Origin: DATGKR01 sp035294565
GTDB taxonomy: Bacteria > Actinomycetota > Acidimicrobiia > Acidimicrobiales > Palsa-688
Reading direction: 5' to 3'
Length of the DNA: 12,153 nt
NCBI GenBank assembly: GCA_035294565.1
Contig: DATGKR010000140.1
Location: 1 to 12,153 of the forward strand
Position numbers and translations under genes: made by a program. Shown in pieces: positions 1 through 7,195 of this stretch (position 1 is its first letter; every line of letters starts with the position of its first letter). The notes beneath the pieces were generated by a model. That model had not been told where the DNA came from. It was given only the letters and a program-made list of their open reading frames with translations, and did not search any database.

Positions 1-661
1 GCCCGGCGAGGCGATCAACAACGGGTCCCACGCCCTGATCCACTACGAGGACGTGAGGGTCCCGGCCGATGCCCTCCTCGGCCAGGAGGGCCAGGCGTTC
101 GCCATCGCCCAGACCCGCCTCGGCGGGGGACGCATCCACCACGCCATGCGCACCATCGGCCTCGCCCGCAAGGCGATGGACATGATGTGCGAACGCGCCC
201 TCAGCCGCGAAACCGCCGGCGGTCCGCTTGCCAGCAAACAGTTCGTCCAAGGGTACATAGCCGATTCCTATGCCCAGCTCACCCAGTTCCGGCTGCTGGT
301 CCTCTACACCGCCTGGCAGATCGACAGGTACAGGGACTACAAGCGGGTACGCAAGGACATCGCCACCGTCAAGGCCGTCATGCCCACCGTCCTCCACGAC
401 ATCGCCTGGCGGGCGATGCAGGTACACGGCGCCCTCGGCACCACCAACGAGATGCCCTTCTTCCAGATGCTCCACGCGGCTGCGGTGATGGGGATAGCCG
501 ACGGGCCTACCGAGGTGCACAAGGTCACCGTGGCCAGGCAGGTCCTGCGCGACCACCGGCCGGTGGAGGGGATATGGCCCACCGGCTGGATCCCCGCCCG
601 GATCGACGCCGCACGGGAGAAGTACTCCCGGCAGCTCGAGCACGAGGTCGGCAACTGGTGA
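1..661 (+). CDS. Acyl-CoA dehydrogenase, ACAD10/11-like, C-terminal part (5' truncated by window edge)
   Basis: The reading frame is open from base 2 and ends in TGA at 659-661, giving 219 visible residues with the N-terminus off the window. The start of the visible part (HYEDVRVPADALLGQEGQAF) is the middle beta-domain exit of an ACAD, followed by the all-helical C-terminal FAD/acyl-CoA domain. The stretch RLGGGRIHHAMRTIGLARKA followed by MCERALSR is characteristic of ACAD10/11-type enzymes, and the C-terminal QVHGALGTTNEMP and GPTEVHKVTVARQVLR segments fit FAD-binding and dimer-contact helices. Family knowledge: these enzymes are FAD-dependent, act on acyl-CoAs and pass electrons to electron-transfer flavoprotein. 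The next gene overlaps this one by 4 bp and encodes an APH-fold kinase, so 4-phosphoacyl-CoA processing as in ACAD11 or LvaC is a reasonable inference. The family call is secure; the substrate is not determined. Confidence 0.9.
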   Translation, partial: PGEAINNGSHALIHYEDVRVPADALLGQEGQAFAIAQTRLGGGRIHHAMRTIGLARKAMDMMCERALSRETAGGPLASKQFVQGYIADSYAQLTQFRLLVLYTAWQIDRYRDYKRVRKDIATVKAVMPTVLHDIAWRAMQVHGALGTTNEMPFFQMLHAAAVMGIADGPTEVHKVTVARQVLRDHRPVEGIWPTGWIPARIDAAREKYSRQLEHEVGNW

Positions 662-1683
662 GCGGCCTCGACACCGCCGGGCTCACGGCGTGGCTGGACA
701 GGGAGGCGCTTCCCGGCCGCGGCGAACCGCTCCACTGCAACCTGCTCTCCGGCGGGACGCAGAACGAGATCCACGAGGTGCGCCGCGGAGACCTGCACGC
801 CGCCCTGCGCATCCCCCCTCCGGGCGCCCCCGCCGCGCGCGACGAGGGGATCCTGCGCGAGTGGCGCATCATCCACGCCCTGGACGGCACGGACGTCCCC
901 CACCCCGCCGCCGTCGCCCTCTGCGAGGACAGTTCCGTCCTGGGGCGCCCCTTCTACCTGATGGGCTTCGTCGACGGCTGGTCGCCGATGCAGGGGGGCG
1001 GCCGCTGGCCCGAGCCTTTCGCCTCCGACCTCGACGCCCGCCAGGACCTGGCGTACCAGCTCGTGGAAGGCATCGCCTTGCTCGGCAAAGTTGACTGGAA
1101 TGCGCGCGGGCTGGGGGACCTGGGGCGCCCCGACGGCTTCCACGAGCGGCAGGTGGACCGCTGGACAGCGTTCTTGGAGAGGATCAAGGGCAGGGAGCTG
1201 CCCGGCTTCGACGTCGCGGCGGCCTGGCTGCGCGCGCACCGCCCGCTCGACTTCGTCCCCGGCCTCATGCACGGCGACTACCAGTTCGCCAACGTCATGT
1301 TCGCCCACGGCGCGCCGGCGCGGCTCGCGGCGATCGTCGACTGGGAGATGGGGACCGTCGGCGACCCCAAGCTCGATCTCGGCTGGGTGCTGCAGGGGTG
1401 GCCCGACGACACGGCCGACCCATCCCTGACCGGCGCCGGCTACGCCGACCTGTACGGCATGCCGTCCAAGGAGCGGATCGCTGCCCACTACTCCGAGGTC
1501 TCCGGGCGCCAGGTGGACGACCTCGACTACTACTTGATTCTCGCCAAGTGGAAGCTCGGCGTCGTGCTGGAGCAGGGCTACCAGCGGGCCGGCGACGACG
1601 AGAAGCTCCAGGCGTTCGGCCCGCTCGTGCTCCGTTTGATGCGGGAGGCGGCCGAGCTCGCCGAGACGACCGGCTACCGGTGA
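658..1683 (+). CDS. Phosphotransferase family protein (APH fold, ACAD10/11 N-terminal-domain or LvaA-like)
   Basis: The 341-residue protein starts at a GTG that overlaps the preceding TGA (GTGA), with GAGGT about 9 nt upstream, so the two genes are probably translationally coupled. An N-terminal kinase lobe carries GGTQNE (32-37) and LRIPPPG (50-56), the position of the nucleotide-loop and LRRPPPG-like segments. The C-lobe has the Brenner-type catalytic loop HGDYQFANV (205-213; catalytic D207, metal-binding N212) and the DFG-equivalent DWEMGTVGDPKLDLGW (228-243). Known families with this fold include antibiotic kinases, but the version linked to ACADs phosphorylates the 4-hydroxyl of 4-hydroxyacyl-CoAs. 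I infer that role from the neighbour, not from sequence alone. Length is normal for the family. The 3' end overlaps convergent pxpA by 10 bp. Confidence 0.9.
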   Translation: MSGLDTAGLTAWLDREALPGRGEPLHCNLLSGGTQNEIHEVRRGDLHAALRIPPPGAPAARDEGILREWRIIHALDGTDVPHPAAVALCEDSSVLGRPFYLMGFVDGWSPMQGGGRWPEPFASDLDARQDLAYQLVEGIALLGKVDWNARGLGDLGRPDGFHERQVDRWTAFLERIKGRELPGFDVAAAWLRAHRPLDFVPGLMHGDYQFANVMFAHGAPARLAAIVDWEMGTVGDPKLDLGWVLQGWPDDTADPSLTGAGYADLYGMPSKERIAAHYSEVSGRQVDDLDYYLILAKWKLGVVLEQGYQRAGDDEKLQAFGPLVLRLMREAAELAETTGYR

Positions 1684-2438
1684 GGCCGCCCGACGAACGG
1701 CCCGACCGGGACGTCCGCCGCCTCGAGGGCGGCGCGGACGGAACGGGCGAGCCGCAGCGCCCCCGGCGTGTCGCCGTGCACGCAGATCGACTCGACCCGC
1801 AGCGGGATCGTCGAGCCGTCGACGGCTGTGACCTCGCCCTCGGTGGCCATCCGCACCGCCCGCTCGGCGACGGTCGCCGGGTCGTCGATGACGGCGCCCG
1901 GCTCCGACCTGGGGACCAGCCGGCCGCCGGGGCCATAGGCGCGGTCGGCGAACCCCTCGGCCACGGGCCGGACCCCTGCCCGCTCCGCCGCCCTGGCCGC
2001 GGCCGACCCGGGCAGGTGCAGAAGTGCCAGGTCGGCGCCGTAGGCGCGCACCGCCGCCACCAGGGCTTCGGCCGTCGAATCGTCGTCAGCTGCGCGGTTG
2101 TACAGTGCGCCGTGCGCCTTGACGTACCCGACGCGCGAACCCGCAGCGCGGGCGAAAGCGTCGAGCGCGCCTATCTGGTAGAGGACGTCGTCGGCCAGCT
2201 CGGCGGGGTCGACCGCCATGTCTCGCCTGCCGAAGCCGCGCTTGTCGTCGTAGGAGACGTGCGCCCCGATGGCCACGCCCAGCCGGCAGGCCAGGTCCAC
2301 GACGGACCGCATCGTCGTCGGGTCGCCGGCGTGGAACCCGCAAGCGACGTTGGCGCTCGTGACCACCCCCAAAAGGGCGTCGTCGTCGCCCATCCTCCAG
2401 GCGCCGAAGCCCTCACCGAGGTCGCTGTTCAGGTCCAT
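1674..2438 (-). CDS. pxpA: 5-oxoprolinase subunit PxpA (LamB/YcsF family)
   Basis: The 254-residue protein matches the family length of about 250. It opens with the hallmark MDLNSDLGEGFG (1-12), then NVACGFHAGDP (30-40), GAHVSYDDKRGFGRRDM (58-74), VKAHGALYN (106-114) and CVHGDTPG near 219-226, all conserved PxpA blocks in the TIM-barrel-like fold. PxpA acts with PxpB and PxpC in the ATP-dependent opening of 5-oxo-L-proline to L-glutamate in the cytoplasm. The ATG at 2438 is chosen because MDLNSD is the usual N-terminus and AGGG lies about 4 nt upstream; a TTG at 2462 would add eight unconserved residues. The gene is divergent from pxpB, its start codon interlocks with a possible pxpB ATG, and its 3' end overlaps the kinase gene by 10 bp. 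pxpA is often co-directional with pxpBC, so the divergence here is notable. Confidence 0.93.
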   Translation of the reverse strand: MDLNSDLGEGFGAWRMGDDDALLGVVTSANVACGFHAGDPTTMRSVVDLACRLGVAIGAHVSYDDKRGFGRRDMAVDPAELADDVLYQIGALDAFARAAGSRVGYVKAHGALYNRAADDDSTAEALVAAVRAYGADLALLHLPGSAAARAAERAGVRPVAEGFADRAYGPGGRLVPRSEPGAVIDDPATVAERAVRMATEGEVTAVDGSTIPLRVESICVHGDTPGALRLARSVRAALEAADVPVGPFVGRPHR

Positions 2439-2463
2439 GAGCCCTGAAGGATCGTATTGCAAG

Positions 2464-3072
2464 GTGATTCCTGTCGGGACACGGGCCCTCCTGGTCGAGG
2501 TGGCCGGCCAGGCGGAGGTCCGCGCCCTCTACGCCGAGGCCCTCCGCCGGCGGGCGGCCGGCGACTTCCACGCCGACGACGTCGTACCCGGGGCGAGAAC
2601 CGTCCTCTTCGACGGGCTCGCCTCGGCGGGGAGCCTCGCCAGGTCCCTCCCCGGGTGGACGTGGGTCCCCGAGTCTGGCAGCGACGGACCGGTGGTGGAG
2701 GTCCCCGCCGTCTACGACGGCGAGGACCTGCCCGCTGTCGGAGCGGCGTGGGGGATGACCCCCGCCGAGGTGGGGCGCACCCACAGCTCCTTCGAGTACA
2801 CCGTCGCCTTCTGCGGGTTCAGCCCCGGCTTCGCCTACATGACCGGCCTGCCGCCGCGCCTGGCCGTCGGGCGCCTCGAGACCCCGAGGACGGCCGTGCC
2901 CGCCGGTTCCATCGCGGTGGCCGGCGAGTTCACCGCCATCTACCCGAGATCCTCGCCCGGAGGGTGGCGCCTCATCGGGCGGACCGACCTCGAGCTGTGG
3001 GACGTCCACCGGGACCCGCCGGCGCTGCTGGGCCCGGGGGTGCGAGTCCGTTTCGTCGAGGCCGGCCCCTGA
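2464..3072 (+). CDS. pxpB: 5-oxoprolinase subunit PxpB (KipI/AHS1 family)
   Basis: From the GTG at 2464 the protein has 202 residues. It begins VIPVGTRALLVEV, the typical PxpB first strand, followed by VPAVYDGEDL (80-89), FCGFSPGFAYMTGLP (116-130), PRTAVPAGSIAVAG (141-154) and YPRSSPGGWRLIGRT (160-174), the signature blocks of the KipI/AHS1 domain. PxpB pairs with PxpC and couples ATP use to 5-oxoproline ring opening with PxpA. An in-frame ATG at 2437 would give 211 residues but overlaps the pxpA start codon by two bases. I prefer 2464 because the conserved fold begins there, with GAAGG at 2446-2450 as a slightly distant ribosome site. The TGA at 3070-3072 is shared with the likely CTG start of pxpC. 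The family call is secure; the start is uncertain between the two sites. Confidence 0.9.
   Translation: MIPVGTRALLVEVAGQAEVRALYAEALRRRAAGDFHADDVVPGARTVLFDGLASAGSLARSLPGWTWVPESGSDGPVVEVPAVYDGEDLPAVGAAWGMTPAEVGRTHSSFEYTVAFCGFSPGFAYMTGLPPRLAVGRLETPRTAVPAGSIAVAGEFTAIYPRSSPGGWRLIGRTDLELWDVHRDPPALLGPGVRVRFVEAGP
3058..3061 (+). promoter_or_regulatory. Ribosome binding site deciding the pxpC CTG start
   Basis: GAGG lies 7 nt before the CTG at 3069-3071, at the ideal Shine-Dalgarno distance. It is inside the last codons of pxpB. It supports initiation at the CTG that shares bases with the pxpB stop, and there is no competing standard start nearby. Confidence 0.45.
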
Positions 3073-3950
3073 GCCGCTGGATCGACATCGTCGCCGCCGG
3101 CCCGGCGACGACCGTGCAGGACCGGGGCCGGCCTGGTTTGGCGCACCTCGGAGTCCCGCGATCGGGGGCGCTCGACCAGCCCGCCTTCAAGCTGGCGAAC
3201 CGCCTGGTCGGAAACGCCGAGGAGGCGGCGGTGCTGGAGGCCACCCTTTCCGGCGTGGCGGTGCGGGCCGGGGCCGCCTGTCACGTGGCGGTCACCGGCG
3301 CGCCGGCGCCGGTGACCGTCGACGGCCGGCCGGCCGCCTGGGGTGTGCCCCTCGAGGTGGCGGCAGGGGCGGTGCTCAGGGTTGGGGCGGCCGAGCGCGG
3401 CGTCCGCTCCTACCTGGCCGTCTCGGGCGGCCTCATGGTCGAAGCGGTGCTGGGCAGCCGGTCGACAGACCTGCTCTCCGGTCTCGGGCCTCCCCCGCTG
3501 CGAGCCGGGGACCGTCTGCCGGTCGGGGATCCGCAAGGCCCCCCGGCCGCGCTCGACATGGCCCCCTACCCCGCCCCAGGGGACGACATCGTCCTCGAGG
3601 CGCACCTGGGCCCGCGCGACGAGTGGTGCGCCACCCGGACCCTGCTCGAAGCTGCCTACCAGGTGAGCCCCGACAGCAACCGCGTCGGGCTGCGCCTCAG
3701 CGGCCGGCCGCTGGCACGGCTGCGGGAGGGGGAGCTGCCCAGCGAGGGGGCCGTGACCGGAGCCGTCCAGGTACCCCCCGACGGCCAGCCGATCGTCCTC
3801 CTGGCCGACCATCCGACGACCGGCGGCTACCCGGTGGTGGCGGTGGTGGCCGAACGGGACCTGCCGAAGTGCGCCCAGGCGCGGCCCGGCGCCAGGGTTC
3901 GGTTCCGTCTGCTCCCCCCCACCGGGCTGTCCGGCGGTCGGGCAGAGTAA
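3069..3950 (+). CDS. pxpC: 5-oxoprolinase subunit PxpC (KipA/AHS2, biotin-dependent carboxyltransferase-like family)
   Basis: The reading frame gives 293 residues, normal for PxpC. The N-terminal WIDIVAAGPATTVQDRGRPG (4-23) is the family's conserved start, followed by VPRSGALD (29-36), SYLAVSGG (114-121), SNRVGLRLSG (203-212) and the signature EGAVTGAVQVPPDGQ (226-240) with LLADHPTTGGYP (244-255). The protein joins PxpB, and with PxpA it opens 5-oxoproline to glutamate. No ATG, GTG or TTG precedes the conserved N-terminus without crossing deep into pxpB. The nearest standard start, GTG at 3114, would remove the conserved first strand. A CTG at 3069-3071 overlaps the pxpB stop as CTGA and has GAGG at 3058-3061, 7 nt upstream, so I place the start there. 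The function is clear; the start is an inference. Confidence 0.88.
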   Translation: MSRWIDIVAAGPATTVQDRGRPGLAHLGVPRSGALDQPAFKLANRLVGNAEEAAVLEATLSGVAVRAGAACHVAVTGAPAPVTVDGRPAAWGVPLEVAAGAVLRVGAAERGVRSYLAVSGGLMVEAVLGSRSTDLLSGLGPPPLRAGDRLPVGDPQGPPAALDMAPYPAPGDDIVLEAHLGPRDEWCATRTLLEAAYQVSPDSNRVGLRLSGRPLARLREGELPSEGAVTGAVQVPPDGQPIVLLADHPTTGGYPVVAVVAERDLPKCAQARPGARVRFRLLPPTGLSGGRAE

Positions 3951-3962
3951 GTTCACCTCCTC

Positions 3963-5720
3963 GTGGCGAGCGACGCACGAGCACAGGTGGCCGAGCGGCG
4001 GAAGTGGCCGACGTTGTGGATCGTGACCCTCGCCCTGCTCATGGTCACGATCAACCAGTCGATACTCCTCATCTCCCTGCCCGACATTTTCCGGGCCATC
4101 AAGCTCGACCCTCTGACACCGTCGAACATCTCCTACTTCCTGTGGATGTTCATGGGCTTCCTGCTGGTCACCGCGGTGCTGGTCGTCAGCCTCGGCAGGG
4201 TGGGTGACATCTACGGGCGGGCGCGGATGTTCAACCTCGGCTTCGCCGTGTTCACCGTCTTCTCCATCCTCCTGTCGGTGACGTTCCTCTCCGGGCCGGC
4301 CGGCGCGCTGTGGATCATCCTCATGCGTGTTTTCCAGGGGGTCGGCGGCGCCTTCCTGTTCGCCAACGCCAACGCCATCCTGACCGACGTCTTCCCGCCG
4401 GGCGAGCTGGGGCGGGCGATGGGCATAAGCGGCGTGGGGGCGGTCAGCGGCTCGTTCGTCGGGCTGATCCTCGGGGGGCTTCTCGGTCCGATCGAGTGGA
4501 GGCTGGTGTTCCTAGTGTCGGTGCCGTTCGGCATCGCCGGCACCGTCTGGGGATACCGCAACCTGCGCGACACCGGCGCGCGGTCCAAGGTGAAGGTCGA
4601 CTGGCTCGGCAACGCCGCCCTCGCCGTCGGGCTGGTGGCGCTGCTCACCGGGATCGTCTACTCCCTGCTGCCCTACGGGGGCCACCCGACAGGGTGGACC
4701 AACCCGTGGGTGCTGGCGGGAGTGTTCGGCGGGATCGCCGTGCTCGGCATCTTCCTGTGGATCGAGACCCGGGTGCCCGAGCCCATGTTCCAGCTCAGCC
4801 TGTTCCGGATCAGGGCGTTCAGCGCCGGCAACCTGGCCAGCCTCCTCGCCGCCCTCGGCCGCGGCGGGCTGCAGCTCATGCTGGTCATCTGGCTGCAGGG
4901 GATCTGGCTTCCCCAGCACGGCTACAGCTTCAGCGTCACCCCGCTTTGGGCGGGCATATACATGATGCCTCTCAGCCTGGGGCTGCTGCTCATGGGGCCG
5001 GTGTCGGGGGTCCTGGCGGACCGGCTCGGGGCGAGGGGCCTCTCGGTCGCCGGCGTCAGCCTGGCCGGCGCGGCTTTCCTGCTCTTGGAGTTGCTGCCCA
5101 TGAACTTCGGCTACGTGTGGTTCGCCCTGCTCATCTTCGTCTTCGCTCTCGGCAACGGGCTGTTCTTCGCCCCCAACCAGGCGGCGATCATGAACAGCCT
5201 CCCGCCGCAGCGGCGCGGTGCTGGGGCTGGGATGACCGTGACGTTCTTCAACTCGGCGACCGTCCTGTCGATGGGCCTCTTCTTCACGATCGTCACCCTC
5301 GGCCTCGCGTCGAGCCTCCCCGGGCACATGCTCTCCGGTCTCACCGCGGCAGGCGTCAGCCCGTCCGCGGCGCGCATCGTCGCCCACGAACCGCCGATCG
5401 GCAGCCTCTTCTCCGCCTTCCTCGGCTACAACCCGGTCCAGCAGCTCCTCGGGCCTCTAGGCGCTCTGTCCCACCTCCCCGCCCGCCAGGTCGCCTACCT
5501 GACCGGCCGTTCGTTCTTCCCCCGCCTGATCCAGGGATCCTTCGCCAACGGCCTGCACCTGGCCTTCGACTTCGCCGCCGGCGCGATGGCCGTTGCCGCG
5601 GTGGCCTCTGCCATGATCGGAGGCCGGCCGGTGGTCGCCGAGGACGTCGAGGTCGTGTACGTCGGCACCGGCGCGGGGGTCGCGGCTCTGGGCCCCGACA
5701 CGGTGGAGGAGCTCGAATAG
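3963..5720 (+). CDS. MFS transporter, DHA2/EmrB-QacA-like (14-TM type)
   Basis: The 585-residue membrane protein has a short polar N-terminus (1-16), then alternating hydrophobic segments consistent with about 14 transmembrane helices and a 30-35-residue charged C-terminal tail. MFS motif A is clear at 77-89 (LGRVGDIYGRARM) between helices 2 and 3, with a related loop GVLADRLGARG in the second half. Length and helix count fit the DHA2 drug:H+ antiporter group. The helix-1 motif, usually with an Asp (LDxTIVNxALP), reads INQSILLISLP here and lacks that Asp, so the coupling or substrate may differ from classic EmrB/QacA. The start is a GTG 12 nt after the pxpC stop with no clear Shine-Dalgarno, so translation may depend on upstream ribosomes. 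Position after pxpBC and before an SDR suggests co-transcription; the substrate cannot be told. Confidence 0.88.
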   Translation: MASDARAQVAERRKWPTLWIVTLALLMVTINQSILLISLPDIFRAIKLDPLTPSNISYFLWMFMGFLLVTAVLVVSLGRVGDIYGRARMFNLGFAVFTVFSILLSVTFLSGPAGALWIILMRVFQGVGGAFLFANANAILTDVFPPGELGRAMGISGVGAVSGSFVGLILGGLLGPIEWRLVFLVSVPFGIAGTVWGYRNLRDTGARSKVKVDWLGNAALAVGLVALLTGIVYSLLPYGGHPTGWTNPWVLAGVFGGIAVLGIFLWIETRVPEPMFQLSLFRIRAFSAGNLASLLAALGRGGLQLMLVIWLQGIWLPQHGYSFSVTPLWAGIYMMPLSLGLLLMGPVSGVLADRLGARGLSVAGVSLAGAAFLLLELLPMNFGYVWFALLIFVFALGNGLFFAPNQAAIMNSLPPQRRGAGAGMTVTFFNSATVLSMGLFFTIVTLGLASSLPGHMLSGLTAAGVSPSAARIVAHEPPIGSLFSAFLGYNPVQQLLGPLGALSHLPARQVAYLTGRSFFPRLIQGSFANGLHLAFDFAAGAMAVAAVASAMIGGRPVVAEDVEVVYVGTGAGVAALGPDTVEELE

Positions 5721-5725
5721 CCCTG

Positions 5726-6481
5726 GTGGACACGCTTTTCGACCTCACCGGCCGGGTGGCGCTCGTCACCGGTGCGTCGTCGGGTCTCGGCGAGGGGATC
5801 GCCCGGACCTTGGCCGGAGCCGGGGCGAGGGTGGCGGTCGTCGCCCGACGCCGGGAGCGCCTGGATCCGCTGGCAGAAGAGATCGGGGGGTTGGCCGTCG
5901 CGTTCGACCTGAACGACGTCGAGCGCCTCGGCGCCGTCGTCTCCCGGGTGGCCGACGGGCTCGGCCCGCCGGAGATCCTCGTCAACGCGGCGGGCAACAT
6001 CTTCAGCCACGACAGGGCGGAGGACGAGGCTCTCGACGACGTCTGGCGGACCCTGACGCTCAACCTCGTCGCCCCCTTCCGCCTCTGCCAGGAGACCTTC
6101 CCTCACATGGTCGCGGCGGGCCGGGGCTCGATCGTCAACATCTCGTCCATCGGCGGGATCGTCGGCGTGCCCGGCATCCCCCAGGCCTCCTACGCTGCTG
6201 CGAAGCGGGGGCTGTCCGGCCTCACCGCCGAGCTCGCCGTTCAGTGGGCGAGGCACTCCATCCGGGTCAACACCCTCGCCCCCGGCTTCTTTCGCAGCGA
6301 GATCACCGGGGACCTCTTCGACAGCGAGCGCGGCTCCGATTGGCTGAAGCGCAACACCCCCCTTCCCAAGGAAGGGTCCGTCGACGACCTCACCGGGGCG
6401 GTGCTGTGGCTGGCGAGCGACGCCGGACGCTACGTGACGGGCCAGACGATCGTCGTCGACGGAGGCTGGACTGCGCGTTGA
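5726..6481 (+). CDS. Classical SDR family NAD(P)-dependent oxidoreductase (FabG-like)
   Basis: The 251-residue protein has the full classical SDR layout: cofactor motif TGASSGLG (15-22), NAAG (87-90) with N113 of the tetrad, a catalytic Ser around 140-141 in NISSIGG, Y156 and K160 (SYAAAK), then NTLAPGFFRSEI and the C-terminal TGQTIVVDGGW. R41-R43 after the second strand may favour NADP(H). It interconverts a hydroxyl and a keto group on an unknown substrate in the cytosol. The GTG start lies 5 nt after the transporter's TAG. A GGAGGA at 5705-5710 is about 15 nt upstream, rather far, so reinitiation is likely. It is the last gene of the rightward group and converges on the DUF427 gene with only 15 bp between stops. 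The SDR assignment is secure; the specific reaction is open. Confidence 0.92.
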   Translation: MDTLFDLTGRVALVTGASSGLGEGIARTLAGAGARVAVVARRRERLDPLAEEIGGLAVAFDLNDVERLGAVVSRVADGLGPPEILVNAAGNIFSHDRAEDEALDDVWRTLTLNLVAPFRLCQETFPHMVAAGRGSIVNISSIGGIVGVPGIPQASYAAAKRGLSGLTAELAVQWARHSIRVNTLAPGFFRSEITGDLFDSERGSDWLKRNTPLPKEGSVDDLTGAVLWLASDAGRYVTGQTIVVDGGWTAR

Positions 6482-6496
6482 GGCGCGCGGCGACGG

Positions 6497-7195
6497 TCAG
6501 GACTGACGGACGGGGGGGACCGCCGGCCGCGGGATCTCCGCTTCGACGCCGACCCGGGCGCCGTCGAAGCAGACCAGGCCTCTCACCGCCTCCGCCTCGG
6601 GGAGCGGATCCTCGTAGGACCACGCGGCCTCGGCTACCACCCTGCCGCCGGCGTGGGCGTCCCAGTAGGTCGCCGTTCCCTTGTAGGGGCAGTAGGTGGT
6701 CTTCGAGGAGGCCACCAGCTCGCAGTCGCGAAGTCGCGACGGGCTGACGTAGAGCAGCGGCTCGAGCGACGTCTCGTACACGCCGACTGTCTCGCAGGTG
6801 TCGACCACCACCACGCCGGCTACCTCCACCCGGAGCCGCCTGCGGGTGGGCACGCAGTCGACCCGGTGGTAGGGGTTGCGGGGGTGGAGGAACACCCGCT
6901 GCTCTTCCTCCCACCACTCGTCGGCGTCGTCCCAGGCGACCGCCACGTAGCCTTCCAGCTCGGGCACCGCGCTGCAGGCGCAGCTGACCGCCTCGGCGGG
7001 GAAGGCGTACTCGGGAGGCCCCCCGGGGCGGTGCACCAGCACCACCGCCTCGCAGTCGACGACCACCTCGCCCCCGGCGACGCCCCGCACCCGCCTGCGG
7101 AACGGCTCGACGTACACCACAGGTTGAGGGATCGCAGGCACGAAACGCCCCGCCGGCGCCGCCGTCAACGGCCCCTTCCCCGAGGTGAGGGTCAC
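6497..7195 (-). CDS. DUF427 domain-containing protein
   Basis: The 232-residue protein contains a complete C-terminal DUF427 domain, with HPRNPYHRVDCVPTRRRLRVE at about 104-124, YETSLEPLLYVSPSRLR (140-156) and the hallmark CPYKGTATYWD (169-179). The N-terminal half holds a shorter copy (RVRGVAGGEVVVD, 35-47, and LVHRPGGPPEYAFP, 53-66) without a CPYKG block, a two-copy arrangement seen in actinobacterial members. The two halves are joined by an acidic, Trp-rich linker (WDDADEWWEEEQ, 88-99). No enzymatic role is established for the family. The GTG start overlaps the TGA of the thioesterase-like gene by 4 bp (GTGA), so the two are coupled, and this is the last gene of the minus-strand operon. 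A role tied to acyl-CoA metabolism would be only guilt by association. Confidence 0.88.
   Translation of the reverse strand: MTLTSGKGPLTAAPAGRFVPAIPQPVVYVEPFRRRVRGVAGGEVVVDCEAVVLVHRPGGPPEYAFPAEAVSCACSAVPELEGYVAVAWDDADEWWEEEQRVFLHPRNPYHRVDCVPTRRRLRVEVAGVVVVDTCETVGVYETSLEPLLYVSPSRLRDCELVASSKTTYCPYKGTATYWDAHAGGRVVAEAAWSYEDPLPEAEAVRGLVCFDGARVGVEAEIPRPAVPPVRQS

Noticed and set aside
2940..3956. A 338-codon minus-strand frame antisense to pxpC, preceded by a perfect GAGGAG ribosome-site match at 3962-3957
   Set aside because: The plus strand has every conserved PxpC block, while the antisense product is low-complexity Arg/Gly/Pro-rich and matches no family. The ribosome-like match on the wrong strand is probably chance.
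4310..5717. A long plus-strand frame through the transporter, continuous with the SDR frame, as if a large fusion
   Set aside because: The part before 5726 is a shadow of the transporter in another frame, with Arg/Pro-rich low-complexity translation. The SDR fold begins at 5726.
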